Shown here piece by piece: positions 45,186 through 53,991 of a stretch of DNA of 64,000 nt; the stretch's first letter is position 1; every line of letters starts with the position of its first letter. The stretch lies in assembly GCF_001424345.1 (NCBI RefSeq), contig NZ_LMPF01000004.1:62001-126000 (forward strand), given 5' to 3'. The notes below the pieces were generated by a model. The model did not search any database. It was not told the DNA's origin and saw only the letters and a program-made list of their open reading frames with translations. Source of the stretch: Burkholderia sp. Leaf177 (lineage in GTDB: Bacteria; Pseudomonadota; Gammaproteobacteria; Burkholderiales; Burkholderiaceae). A program made the translations under genes and the position numbers.

Positions 45186-45793
45186 GCCCGCCATAGACGG
45201 GAGATCAGTTTGAGCAGTTGATCGAGCAAATTCATTCGGAACATCCGGTCTTCCGGTGATGCTGGATGCAAAGCGCGGGAATACTGGAAGTACCGCCGAG
45301 CAGTACGCGACCGAGGCTTTCGATCGATATAAAGCCGATGCCGTATTAGTTAATCCGTATATGGGGTTTGATTCCGTTCAGCTATATCCGGAGCGCAAAG
45401 GGAAGGACGTGATCATGCTTTGCCGGGCGTCCAATGCTGGGGATCGGATCTACAGTTCTTTATGTCGATTGACGCTGTTGTATAACGTTTTGGCGCGGCT
45501 TGCGGCCGAGAAGGGGAATGGGGGCAGTTTGGGCTGGTGGTTGGGGATACGTTTGAGAGAGAAAACGAAGTCGTAAGGTCGATTGTTGGCGAGATGCCGC
45601 TTTTGATTCAGTAAATTGGCGCGCAAGGGAGGGATATCAGGCTACGGTTCGTGCGGGGCGGTGCGTCAAGGAGTGCCGGAATGTTAATCAGTTCTTCGCG
45701 CACGGCTATCTATACCGGTAAAGGCGAGGATTTGTCCGATGCCGCGGCTAAAGCGGCAAAGCGGGCAGGGATGCGATTAATGCAGTGAGTTGA
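45186..45793 (+). pseudogene. Decayed partial copy of pyrF
   Basis: The stretch aligns with pyrF from about residue 70 to its stop: GATCAG.TTGAGCAGTTGATCG near the left end and GCAGTGAGTTGA at the right end match the intact gene. The open piece 45256-45576 reads [20 protein letters not shown], so the catalytic motif DAKRGDIG has changed. Deletions and frameshifts break the frame (for example in the stretch after 45430 and near 45600). The first quarter of the gene is missing. It cannot make OMP decarboxylase. Nucleotide similarity looks like 75-80 percent by eye, so it is an old duplicate or a foreign homologue. Confidence 0.88.
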
Positions 45794-46097
45794 TTTGCCG
45801 CATGCTAAACATTGTCGGTTCGATTCATCGCGATCGGAAGTTATTGATACCGATCGCCTTTCAAGCATGCGCGAAGGGAGCGGCGGCTTTTGCGTTAAGA
45901 CGGCTGTTCGCCCGAGGGAATCCAAAGGCAAGTCGTTGAAGGACTAATTTCAGGGGATCGGTCCCGAATTTCTGCAGTTTCTTTTTGTTGGCGGAAGCTA
46001 ATGGCAGCATGAGCAAAACACGCATGCATTGAGCATGGTATCAATCTAGATTTTGGGCTATTCTTACGAAAAATGACGTCCGTTTAGTTCCGAGGAA
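45794..46097 (+). other. 304-base region upstream of the three-gene system
   Basis: No gene recognised. It marks the change from GC-rich to AT-rich sequence and must contain the promoter of the operon. No convincing -35/-10 pair was found. GAGGA lies at 46092-46096, just ahead of the first gene. Confidence 0.5.
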
Positions 46098-47333
46098 ATG
46101 ATGATCGAGTTCATAAAAAACAACAAGCGGGACACACTTATATTATTTGTTCACGGTTTTACCGGTGGAAAAGAAACATGGATGAATACGCAACACGGTT
46201 ATTTCTTCGATCAGCTATCACAGTTCCCCTCCATTGAAGAAAATTTTGACATTGCTACGTTCGAATATTTCACAAAGCTCTCAAGCCTTTTTGTCGAATT
46301 CAATTCCAATATCGGTCGCTTAAAATCTCTTTTTACAAATATTCAAACAAAATCGAAGAAAAATATCAGTATTGAGGACATTTCTGCTCTCTTAAGCACA
46401 CAAATTAGATTCGCACTAGCCGCCTACGATAATATCATCGTAGTAGCACACAGCATGGGTGGACTAGTTACCAAAGCGTGCATTTTGAATGATCTTCGCC
46501 AAGGCCAACCAAGCAAAATAAAACTTTTCATTTCTTTAGCTGTTCCCCATCTCGGGGCAAATCTTGCGACATACGGGAAGCTGCTTTCGAATAACAAACA
46601 GATCAACGATCTCGCACCGCTGAGTGAACTATGTCCTACAATGAATAATGAATGGGTTAAATATAATTTAAAGCCAGGCATTAAATATTTCTACGGGATG
46701 TATGACGACATCGTCACTAAAGAGAGCGCCATTGGGACAGACAATTTACCTCAAGATACAATCGCCTGTAATGACGACCATCTCAGTATCTCCAGACCTG
46801 GCGGAGTTTCCAGCATTGCCATTACTGCGATCAAACAGTTTCTCGATAATTTTCTCCATCAGAGAGAGTTGGAAGCCGGATTAACCCCGAAGCGCTTGGT
46901 CGACCCTAGTCAATATAGAGACGAAACGTTCGTACTTAAGCTCATGCTGGCTGACGTCCACAATGCCGCAGTCAAACATTCAAAAGAGCATTTTTTAAAT
47001 GCGGAATACGCAAGAAAACTATTCAGCAGCGCTGCCGACCAGGAAAGACTGCGGACAATCTATGACAGAATCCGCACGCTATATCAGAATTGTTATGAAA
47101 ACTTTGTGAGCAGGGGCGGAGATTCAACATTGTTGGTGAACGAGGTCCATCAAAAGATCGTTTTGGAGGATGCTAACTACTTGAAAACAGCTTTCCCTAT
47201 GCTCCAGGGGCTGCACAAAATGGGGATGCTCCACCAGATCGCGAATGATCTTCAGGACGATGTGTGGTGGAGCGAAAACCAATCGATAGAAGCACTGGAA
47301 ACCTTAAAAGTCCAACTTGAAAAGAACTGGTAA
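46098..47333 (+). CDS. Alpha/beta-hydrolase effector of an ABC-three-component (Lamassu-like) system
   Basis: 411 residues; two adjacent ATGs (46098, 46101), the second better spaced from GAGGA. Residues 10-255 are a lipase-like alpha/beta-hydrolase: oxyanion strand ILFVHGFTGG (12-24), nucleophile elbow VVAHSMGG with Ser119, an Asp at 203 or 204, and His228 in DDHLSI. The elbow has Ala where GxSxG has its first Gly. Residues 260-411 form a separate helical domain of the kind that docks effectors to the ATPase in ABC-3C systems (inferred from length and gene order). It would attack lipid or ester bonds when released. It lies two bases before the next gene. Codon use is AT-rich, unlike flanking core genes. 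Confidence 0.8.
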   Translation: MMIEFIKNNKRDTLILFVHGFTGGKETWMNTQHGYFFDQLSQFPSIEENFDIATFEYFTKLSSLFVEFNSNIGRLKSLFTNIQTKSKKNISIEDISALLSTQIRFALAAYDNIIVVAHSMGGLVTKACILNDLRQGQPSKIKLFISLAVPHLGANLATYGKLLSNNKQINDLAPLSELCPTMNNEWVKYNLKPGIKYFYGMYDDIVTKESAIGTDNLPQDTIACNDDHLSISRPGGVSSIAITAIKQFLDNFLHQRELEAGLTPKRLVDPSQYRDETFVLKLMLADVHNAAVKHSKEHFLNAEYARKLFSSAADQERLRTIYDRIRTLYQNCYENFVSRGGDSTLLVNEVHQKIVLEDANYLKTAFPMLQGLHKMGMLHQIANDLQDDVWWSENQSIEALETLKVQLEKNW

Positions 47334-47335
47334 TC

Positions 47336-47839
47336 ATGCGACCTCTGCCCTACGTAGTTCCAGATAGCAGTAGATTTTTAAACGTTGGAATTTTACTTCT
47401 ATCGATAAGTATGCTTGGCAAAAGTCAACAAGGGAAAGCATTGCTGAACAATGAGCGATTGTTGATCTTTATGTATCTTATTAAAAATCCAATAATCTTG
47501 GGGCAGCTTCTAACGCGGTTAGGATCGACGCAAATCGACTTAACGACGGAAGACGTTCTGTCCGTCACCAGTTTGTCTGTCAATGTTGATTCTTTGTTCG
47601 ACCATCATTGGATGAAAGGTTTGCTCAGGCATCTAGCATCTTTGAACTTGATAGCGGCAAGTTATCGGAAAGCAGACGGGTTTGTTTATTCTCTGACCGA
47701 GAAGGGCGAGCAAGCATCGAATGCGTTGGTCGGGAACCACTTTGATAAGGTGCGCCGTTTTCTGCGCGCGCTCGAGCCCGCAAAGACGCAATCTACGTCG
47801 TCTCTAAACAACATTATTAATGATATTTTTAGAAGGTGA
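47336..47839 (+). CDS. Middle component of ABC-three-component system (winged-helix-like)
   Basis: 167 residues. The N-terminal MRPLPYVVPDSSRFLNVGIL and helical middle are followed by a winged-helix-like part at about 93-135 (GLLRHLASLNLIAASYRKAD, then FVYSLTEKGEQASNALV). The C-terminus is polar. In ABC-3C/Lamassu operons a small 'middle component' of about 150-200 residues lies between effector and ATPase, as here (established gene order). It probably bridges the two or touches DNA. Sequence similarity to a named subfamily could not be checked. Spacing of 2 and 5 bases to neighbours shows a tight operon. Confidence 0.72.
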   Translation: MRPLPYVVPDSSRFLNVGILLLSISMLGKSQQGKALLNNERLLIFMYLIKNPIILGQLLTRLGSTQIDLTTEDVLSVTSLSVNVDSLFDHHWMKGLLRHLASLNLIAASYRKADGFVYSLTEKGEQASNALVGNHFDKVRRFLRALEPAKTQSTSSLNNIINDIFRR

Positions 47840-47844
47840 CGTGA

Positions 47845-49827
47845 GTGGAAAAAAATAAGCCTAGCCTTCTTATTGAACAACTTGTCCTGGTCGGGAAACG
47901 GAAGAACTACGTTATTCGATTTACTCAAGGGGTAAATATCGTCTACGGTGATTCAACAACCGGAAAGTCAAGTGTGCTTGAATGCATTAACTACTTGCTA
48001 GGGTCATCGAAATTTGTGTACGACAGAGAGATCGAACTATCGGTCCGGTTCATTATGATGGAGGTCAGATTAAATAGTCTACCCTACGTTATCAAGCGCG
48101 ACATCTTTAAGCCAAATGAACCGATCGAGGTCTATACTGGCGAGCTGAATTCCATTGAGCTGACTTTCCCCAAAAAATTAACCCCAAATTTTGGCTTGCC
48201 AGAGTCCGGGGACGGCTTCTTTTCAGACTTCATGATGACTGCGCTTAATATTCCAAATATTAAGATGCGTCAATCTCCGTCAAAGGTGGACTCCGCGATG
48301 GTTCGCCTTAGCTTCCGCGATGTTTTTAAATATTGCTATCTCAAACAAGATGACGTGGGAAGCAAAGCATTATTAGGCGGAAATAACTATGTCGTTGCGA
48401 CCAAAAACAAACAGACATTCAAATATTTATTTAACCTTTTGGATACCAACGTTTCCGACGCTCAGGGGGACCTATCAAGTCTTGTTAAACGAAGAGACAG
48501 CCAAAAAGAAAAGTACGATGTAGTCTCTGATTTTTTAAGGGAAACCGAGTTTAAGTCGGAATCGGAGCTCGCTGACGCCCACGATGTAGTCGCACTTCAG
48601 GAAGAGTCTCTGAGACAGCAATTGAACACGATAAACGCAGCAATGATTGCTGGTAGCGAAAGCTATTCGTTTTTAAAAGAAACTCTCCTTGAGATCTCGG
48701 CGAGGATCTCATTAATGGAGAAAGATGGCGCCGCATCCGAACGTGCGGTTGATCGCTATGTACGGCTGAGAAACGATTATCAAACTGACATTGAAAAACT
48801 GAAATCGATACGAACTTCGAAGTCGGTAATAGGCGAGCAATCCGATTCATTTTCGTGCCCACTATGCGATAGCACTGTCAACTTAGAAAACATTAAGGCG
48901 GAGTTTTCGATTGACGGGGGCGATCGTGCCGCCCAAGAAGCAAATGTGCTTGTCAAACGGGTACGCGACCTGAAGGATCTTATCCAGCGTGAGCAAGACA
49001 AGCAAGTCATGCTGACGTCGGAGTTGAAACTGCTGAATGAAGACCGGGATCGGGCACGCCGACTTCTCGATGACGAAACGAAGGAAATGATTACGCCATA
49101 TCTATCAGAGCGTGATGGGTTGTCAGCGGAATTGGCCAAGCTTGGCGAAAGCCGAAAGCAACTCCACCAAGCGATCAAAGTGCGGAATCAACAAAAGGGC
49201 ATTCTTGCGGAAATTGTTACTCTCGACGAACGTATCGCGGGAATGCAGGAAAAACTTGAGACATTGAGAGCAGCGGCGCCGTCTCTGGAAGGCGTTTTGT
49301 CGAAGATTGGTGATTTTTTGAGTGCATATTTGCATAGAGTTAGGATTAAGGATCAGCGAGACGTGTCTATCAGTAAGCGGAGCCTTCTTCCGGTACTCCG
49401 GTCACGAGACTATAGCGATATAACTTCCGGAGGCCTTCGAACGATCCTTTCTATCGGTTTCTACCTAAGCTTATTGGAGACGGCAATAGATTCATCCTGT
49501 AATCTACCGACCTTCTTAATGGTCGATACCGTCGGAAAATATTTGGGAAAAACGCAAAAGCAATATGTTGAAACAAATACGACTGAAGACCGACGAGAAG
49601 AGGTATCCGATCCTAACAAGTACCTCAACATGTACAGTTATATGTTTTCGTCAGCAGATCGCGCCGAAAAGAAAGGAGTTTCGGCTCAAATTATTGTTGT
49701 CGACAACGATGTGCCGCCGACAATTCAGACGCAGTTCGGGGATTCAATTGTTGCCCATTTCAGTAGCGAGGGTATTGATGATCTCCCCAAAGGTTTGATT
49801 GACGACGCTCACGTGCTCACTTACTGA
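47845..49827 (+). CDS. Rad50/SMC-like ABC ATPase (DUF3732-like) of three-component system
   Basis: 660 residues from GTG 47845, with AGAAGG eight bases upstream. Walker A NIVYGDSTTGKSSVLEC is at 32-47. A Q-loop-like FKYCYLKQDD is near 161-170. Long coiled coils at about 203-335 and 360-475 flank CPLC at 338-341, a zinc-hook-like CxxC as in Rad50. The signature region is DITSGGLRTILSIG at 525-538 and Walker B TFLMVD at 556-561, followed by Thr where a catalytic acid is usual. QIIVVDND (615-622) would be the switch region. Such ATPases sense DNA ends or foreign DNA and gate the effector (known for Lamassu-type systems). AT-rich and probably horizontally acquired. Confidence 0.82.
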   Translation: MEKNKPSLLIEQLVLVGKRKNYVIRFTQGVNIVYGDSTTGKSSVLECINYLLGSSKFVYDREIELSVRFIMMEVRLNSLPYVIKRDIFKPNEPIEVYTGELNSIELTFPKKLTPNFGLPESGDGFFSDFMMTALNIPNIKMRQSPSKVDSAMVRLSFRDVFKYCYLKQDDVGSKALLGGNNYVVATKNKQTFKYLFNLLDTNVSDAQGDLSSLVKRRDSQKEKYDVVSDFLRETEFKSESELADAHDVVALQEESLRQQLNTINAAMIAGSESYSFLKETLLEISARISLMEKDGAASERAVDRYVRLRNDYQTDIEKLKSIRTSKSVIGEQSDSFSCPLCDSTVNLENIKAEFSIDGGDRAAQEANVLVKRVRDLKDLIQREQDKQVMLTSELKLLNEDRDRARRLLDDETKEMITPYLSERDGLSAELAKLGESRKQLHQAIKVRNQQKGILAEIVTLDERIAGMQEKLETLRAAAPSLEGVLSKIGDFLSAYLHRVRIKDQRDVSISKRSLLPVLRSRDYSDITSGGLRTILSIGFYLSLLETAIDSSCNLPTFLMVDTVGKYLGKTQKQYVETNTTEDRREEVSDPNKYLNMYSYMFSSADRAEKKGVSAQIIVVDNDVPPTIQTQFGDSIVAHFSSEGIDDLPKGLIDDAHVLTY

Positions 49828-49840
49828 GGCATGCTGACTT

Positions 49841-49864
49841 GATCTTCTCCTGACGGAGAAGATC
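49841..49864. terminator. Hairpin after the three-gene system
   Basis: GATCTTCTCC and GGAGAAGATC make a perfect 10-bp stem with loop TGAC, 14 bases past the operon. It is not followed by a T run, so termination is likely but weak. A small CGACAC/GTGTCG hairpin lies near 49910. Confidence 0.55.
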
Positions 49865-49930
49865 GGCACGCGTCTGGCCGGTTTGCGATAATTGCGACCA
49901 GCCGTGTGTGCGACACCACGTGTCGTTGAT

Positions 49931-50512
49931 CTATCGTGAATGTTTGCCGAGGCTCGGCAACCCGCCAGAGATTGGCAGGCCTTGAAACTTGGCGCCTTCA
50001 TCGACTACGTTAAAGAAAGTTTTTTGGCTACGTTGCTCAGGCTGTTCTTGCATCGGGTGGATTTTGTTGGCGAGCAGTTGCGCATTGTTTTTTTCCAGTT
50101 GCTGACAGAGCTCCGCTAGCTCACGATGAGCCGATTTTAGCTGTGCTACCTCCGCCTCCAGTTGCAGCTTTTCGGCGCCTACAAATGCCATGGCGGCAGC
50201 GTGAGCGTCTTTTAGCTCTTTGTTGTGTCTCTTTAGTATTTTCTTATGTTTCTTTCCTTGCTGGATTAACTCCCGTTCCAACATCGCGTACTTCTGCTCC
50301 AATTGGTCGACTTTCGATGCCCGCTCGATCGTGCGCCTCAACGTGGTGGGGAGCACTTCGATTCGGCGTTGAAGGCGGTCAGCTACCGCGTATTCAACGA
50401 TAGAATGGAAACGGAAGCCTTTGAGAAATTCAAAGCCGTTCGGCAAGTCCCAGTTACGCGAACCGAGATCAGATGCATGTAGTCTCTTGGGGCGGGTCAT
50501 TTTGTCTTGCAT
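49931..50512 (-). CDS. Orphan coiled-coil protein, unknown function
   Basis: 193 residues from ATG 50512 (MQDKMTRPKRLHASDLGSRN); ATG 50500 or a longer start to 50665 are possible, and none has a good Shine-Dalgarno. The first 70 residues are basic and mixed. Residues about 80-165 form a long coiled coil (LEQKYAMLERELIQQGKKHK, KDAHAAAMAFVGAEKLQLEA, HRELAELCQQLEKNNAQLLA). A short C-terminal tail follows. No domain is recognised. It faces the three-gene system tail to tail within the accessory stretch, so it may be island cargo or an unrelated gene. The heptad pattern makes chance coding unlikely. Confidence 0.6.
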   Translation of the reverse strand: MQDKMTRPKRLHASDLGSRNWDLPNGFEFLKGFRFHSIVEYAVADRLQRRIEVLPTTLRRTIERASKVDQLEQKYAMLERELIQQGKKHKKILKRHNKELKDAHAAAMAFVGAEKLQLEAEVAQLKSAHRELAELCQQLEKNNAQLLANKIHPMQEQPEQRSQKTFFNVVDEGAKFQGLPISGGLPSLGKHSR

Positions 50513-50819
50513 GTTAGGGCGAGGAAATCGGTGCTTTTGCTCGACGTGTTGCCGACGAGTTGGCTTATTATGAATGAACCGAGTAGTGCGTGCGTCGGAC
50601 ACCATCCCGTGCTGAGGCGTACCACGACTGACGACACGAGTGCGGTCGGTAACGGCGAACGGCAACTTTTATCCTGGCAAGTGAGTGGCCGCTTGCTGCG
50701 CGGATCCGACGTGTATCGGTCCGAAAGAGGACGAAGGCGACCGATCCTTCGCGGTCGATATGCGCCAAATCGACGCGTCAAACGGCTTTGGTAACGCGGT
50801 ATCGGACCCGGTTAAAGAG
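50513..50819. other. 307-base region at the right island border
   Basis: No gene supported. GC content rises back to core level here. Short open frames on both strands have no recognisable product. The stretch may hold remnants of a lost gene and the promoter of the coiled-coil gene. Confidence 0.5.
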
Positions 50820-51770
50820 TTAGAACCGAACTACCCGCTCAATCTCCCCCACCGCCATCTCCATCGCATCCTCCCGCGCACAATCCACAACGTGCCGCCC
50901 CTCAATCCCCCGCAACCAAGTCAACTGCCTTTTACAAAGTTGCCGGGTCGCAAAAACCCCCTTATCCCGCATGGTCGGATAATCAACCACCCCATCCAAA
51001 AACTCCCAAACCTGCCGATACCCCACGCATCGCATCGAAGGCATCGTCGGGCTCAAATCGCCCCTCGCTCGAAGCCTTTTCACCTCATCGATAAACCCAC
51101 CCTCGAGCATCGAATCAAACCGCTTTTCAATCCGCTTATGCAGCACGCTTCTATCCGATGGTTCCAGCGCAATCGGCACGAACTCCGGTTCGCCCTCCTG
51201 GCTCTTCTTCGGGTCTTTCAATATCGCCGATAAAGCCCTGCCGCTCAGCATAAAAACTTCCATCGCGCGCTGAATCCGCTGCGAGTCATTCGGCGCCAAC
51301 CTTGCCGCTGTCTCCGGATCAACCACCGCCAATCGCGCATGCAAAGCGGGCCATCCATCGCGCGCGGCTTCTTCATCGAGCGCCGCACGCATTTCCGGAT
51401 TCGCTTCAGGCAATTCATTCAACCCGCGCGTCAATGCCATGTAATACAGCATCGTTCCGCCGACCAATAACGGAATCCGCCCACGCGCTTCAATCTCGGC
51501 CACCAATTTCAAAGCATCGTTCCGAAACTGCGCGGCGGAATAAGCCTCGGTCGGATCGATAATATCGATCAAATGATGCGGCGCAATCGCGCGTTCTTCC
51601 TCAGTCGGCTTTGCAGTCCCAATATCCATCCCGCGATAAACCAGCGCCGAATCCACGCTGATAATCTCGACAGGAAAACGCTGCGCGAACGCGAGCGCCG
51701 CAGCGGTTTTCCCCGATGCCGTCGGCCCCAGCAAACACGCTACTTGCCGAACATCGCGTTGCGCGCTCAT
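50820..51770 (-). CDS. miaA: tRNA dimethylallyltransferase MiaA
   Basis: 316 residues from ATG 51770, whose first bases overlap the mutL stop (ATGA). It adds dimethylallyl to A37 of tRNAs reading UNN codons. P-loop [17 protein letters not shown] near residue 12, then [18 protein letters not shown] near 38, [18 protein letters not shown] near 98, and [14 protein letters not shown] near 245 are family signatures. miaA-mutL coupling is widespread in proteobacteria (known). The accessory island begins about 300 bases downstream, where purM often lies in Burkholderia (recollection). Confidence 0.95.
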   Translation of the reverse strand: MSAQRDVRQVACLLGPTASGKTAAALAFAQRFPVEIISVDSALVYRGMDIGTAKPTEEERAIAPHHLIDIIDPTEAYSAAQFRNDALKLVAEIEARGRIPLLVGGTMLYYMALTRGLNELPEANPEMRAALDEEAARDGWPALHARLAVVDPETAARLAPNDSQRIQRAMEVFMLSGRALSAILKDPKKSQEGEPEFVPIALEPSDRSVLHKRIEKRFDSMLEGGFIDEVKRLRARGDLSPTMPSMRCVGYRQVWEFLDGVVDYPTMRDKGVFATRQLCKRQLTWLRGIEGRHVVDCAREDAMEMAVGEIERVVRF

Positions 51771-53746
51771 TGTCCGCGCATGAAAAGTCGATCGAGATCG
51801 CCAAGCGTCAATTGAAACCACGTCGGACGGCCGTGATTGCATTGATCGCCGCGCTCGGTGGCTTCCATTTGACGCAGCAGGCCGTTCATTTCATCGAGCG
51901 TCAGGCGACGATTCGCGCGCACCGCGTGATGGCAAGCCAGCGTGCCGAGCAACTCGTGCTGACGTTCGGTGAGAACGCGCGAGCCACCATACGCCTGCAA
52001 ATCGGCGATAACAGCACGCGCCAGCGACTGCAAATCGGCATCTTTAAGCAAGGCGGGAACGGCGCGAATCGCAATCGATCCCGGCGACAAAATCGCTAGA
52101 TCGAAGCCGAGCGCATCGAGCACTTCGCGTTCTTCTTCCACAACGCCCATCTCGACGGCATCGACGGTCATCGTCACCGGGATTAGCAGCGGCTGAACGG
52201 CGATGGCGCGATCGGCGAGCGAGTTCTTGAACTGCTCATAAAGAATGCGCTCGTGGGCCGCATGCATATCCACGATGATCAAGCCCTGCGCGTTCTGCGC
52301 CAACACATAGATGCCGTGAATCTGCCCAAGCGCGAAGCCGAGCGGCTGTTCATCCGAAGCCATATTCGGCGCGCCGGGCATTTCCGCATACGCGGGCGGC
52401 CTTGGCTCAGCGGGCGAATATCGTTCGGACGACGCCAGCGAAGTCGTCCCGTCAGCCGTCCCCGCGCCGATATCCCTGCGCCCGAACAACGCATCGTAAA
52501 GCGCCAACGGCTGCGCGACGGGCAAATTCCCCTGCGTCATCCGCGATTGCCGCAACCAGTTCGTGCCGTTTTCCGCTCTCGACGCTGCCTGAGCTTCACT
52601 CGATCCAGCAAAAGGCCGCGCACTGAACGACGCAACGCCGGTCGGCTGCAACTGCGCGGCATGGCCGCCCGCTGTCGTTTCCGGCGACGCCCCCGCGTTG
52701 CGCGCCAACGCCCGCTGCACGGCATGAAACACGTATTGGTGAATAGAACGTGAATCGCGAAAACGCACTTCGATCTTCGACGGATGCACGTTCACATCCA
52801 CGGACTCGGGCGGCAAATCCAGAAACAGCACATACGCCGGGTACCGGTTCCCGTGCAGCACATCTTCATAGGCGGCGCGCACGGCATGCGTGAGCAGCTT
52901 GTCGCGCACGAAGCGACCGTTGACGAAGAAATATTGCTGGTCGGCGCGGCCGCGGCTCGCGGTAGGCAAACCCGCGCAGCCATACACGGCGAGCGGTCCG
53001 GCGCGTTCATCGAGGGGCAAATGTGCTGTTGCGAACACCTCGCCGAGAATCTTGGCGACGCGCGTGGCCGGATCGGACGCGTTCCAGTGCTCGACGGCCT
53101 TGCCGTTATGAATCACGGATATAGCCACGTCCGGCCGCGCCAGCGCCACGCGCCGGATGACTTCCAGGCAATGCCCGAGTTCGGTCTGTTCGCTTTTGAG
53201 AAACTTGCGGCGCGCGGGCGTGTTGAAGTACAGCTCGCGCACTTCCATGGTCGTACCGATAGTCCCGGCTGCCGGCGAGATCGCGCCGGTCTGGGCATCG
53301 ATGCGCGTGGCGTGCGCGCACGAAGCCGTGCGGCTGGTGATGAACAACTCGGACACCGATGCTATCGATGCAATCGCCTCGCCGCGAAATCCGAGCGAAG
53401 CCACGGCTTCAAGCTCGGCCAGCGAGCGGATCTTGCTGGTCGCGTGGCGCAACAACGCGAGCGGAAGTTCGCCGGGCGGAATGCCGCAGCCATCGTCCAC
53501 GATCACGATCCGCTTCACGCCGCCTTCGTCGAGCGTGATCCGCAGGCTCGTCGCGCCGGCATCGAGTGCGTTTTCGAGCAATTCCTTCACCACGGACGCG
53601 GGGCGCTCGACCACTTCGCCGGCCGCGATCTGGCTGATCAGCTGGTCGGGCAGAGGCTGGATCGCGCGCTGAAAGCGCGTGGCGGCGGGTGCGGACGGCG
53701 GTGCGGACGCAGATACCGCGTCGGATGAATCGATGAGATCGGTCAT
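51767..53746 (-). CDS. mutL: DNA mismatch repair protein MutL
   Basis: 659 residues from ATG 53746; an in-frame ATG seven codons upstream is less likely. GHKL ATPase N-terminus: [45 protein letters not shown] and [18 protein letters not shown] Pro/Ala-rich linker at about 350-455 leads to the C-terminal dimerisation domain, which holds [14 protein letters not shown]. This is close to the DQHA(x)2E(x)4E endonuclease motif, with Met for Gln, suggesting a nicking MutL as in bacteria without MutH. It couples mismatch recognition by MutS to strand excision. Confidence 0.95.
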   Translation of the reverse strand: MTDLIDSSDAVSASAPPSAPAATRFQRAIQPLPDQLISQIAAGEVVERPASVVKELLENALDAGATSLRITLDEGGVKRIVIVDDGCGIPPGELPLALLRHATSKIRSLAELEAVASLGFRGEAIASIASVSELFITSRTASCAHATRIDAQTGAISPAAGTIGTTMEVRELYFNTPARRKFLKSEQTELGHCLEVIRRVALARPDVAISVIHNGKAVEHWNASDPATRVAKILGEVFATAHLPLDERAGPLAVYGCAGLPTASRGRADQQYFFVNGRFVRDKLLTHAVRAAYEDVLHGNRYPAYVLFLDLPPESVDVNVHPSKIEVRFRDSRSIHQYVFHAVQRALARNAGASPETTAGGHAAQLQPTGVASFSARPFAGSSEAQAASRAENGTNWLRQSRMTQGNLPVAQPLALYDALFGRRDIGAGTADGTTSLASSERYSPAEPRPPAYAEMPGAPNMASDEQPLGFALGQIHGIYVLAQNAQGLIIVDMHAAHERILYEQFKNSLADRAIAVQPLLIPVTMTVDAVEMGVVEEEREVLDALGFDLAILSPGSIAIRAVPALLKDADLQSLARAVIADLQAYGGSRVLTERQHELLGTLACHHAVRANRRLTLDEMNGLLRQMEATERGDQCNHGRPTWFQLTLGDLDRLFMRGQ

Positions 53747-53991
53747 GCCCAAATTATAAAGCCTCACGCCCGTGAACGATTTCAGGGCCAGCCAGTCTCC
53801 ATATAGCCTCGCGCCGTGATTTGGCCGGAACGCAAAAAAGCGCGCCGATTCACGCCAAACCCGTAACCAAACGCGCCGTTCGTGAATTTTCCGGCAACGA
53901 GTTCGGTATCATGGCGCGACTGTTTTTCACGCAACGATGCCACCCCGCGTGCACGTTGCCATCGCCAAATCCATCTTGATCGAGGCCCCAT

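Noticed and set aside
44142..46097. Insertion sequence or integrase remnants
   Set aside because: No transposase-like reading or terminal inverted repeats found; only the pyrF fragment is identifiable.
50507..50794. 95-codon plus-strand frame at the island border
   Set aside because: Arg-rich, unlike any known protein, and overlaps the start of the coiled-coil gene.
53782..53991. 69-codon minus-strand frame between mutL and dedA
   Set aside because: Lies in the divergent promoter region; no homology or ribosome site.
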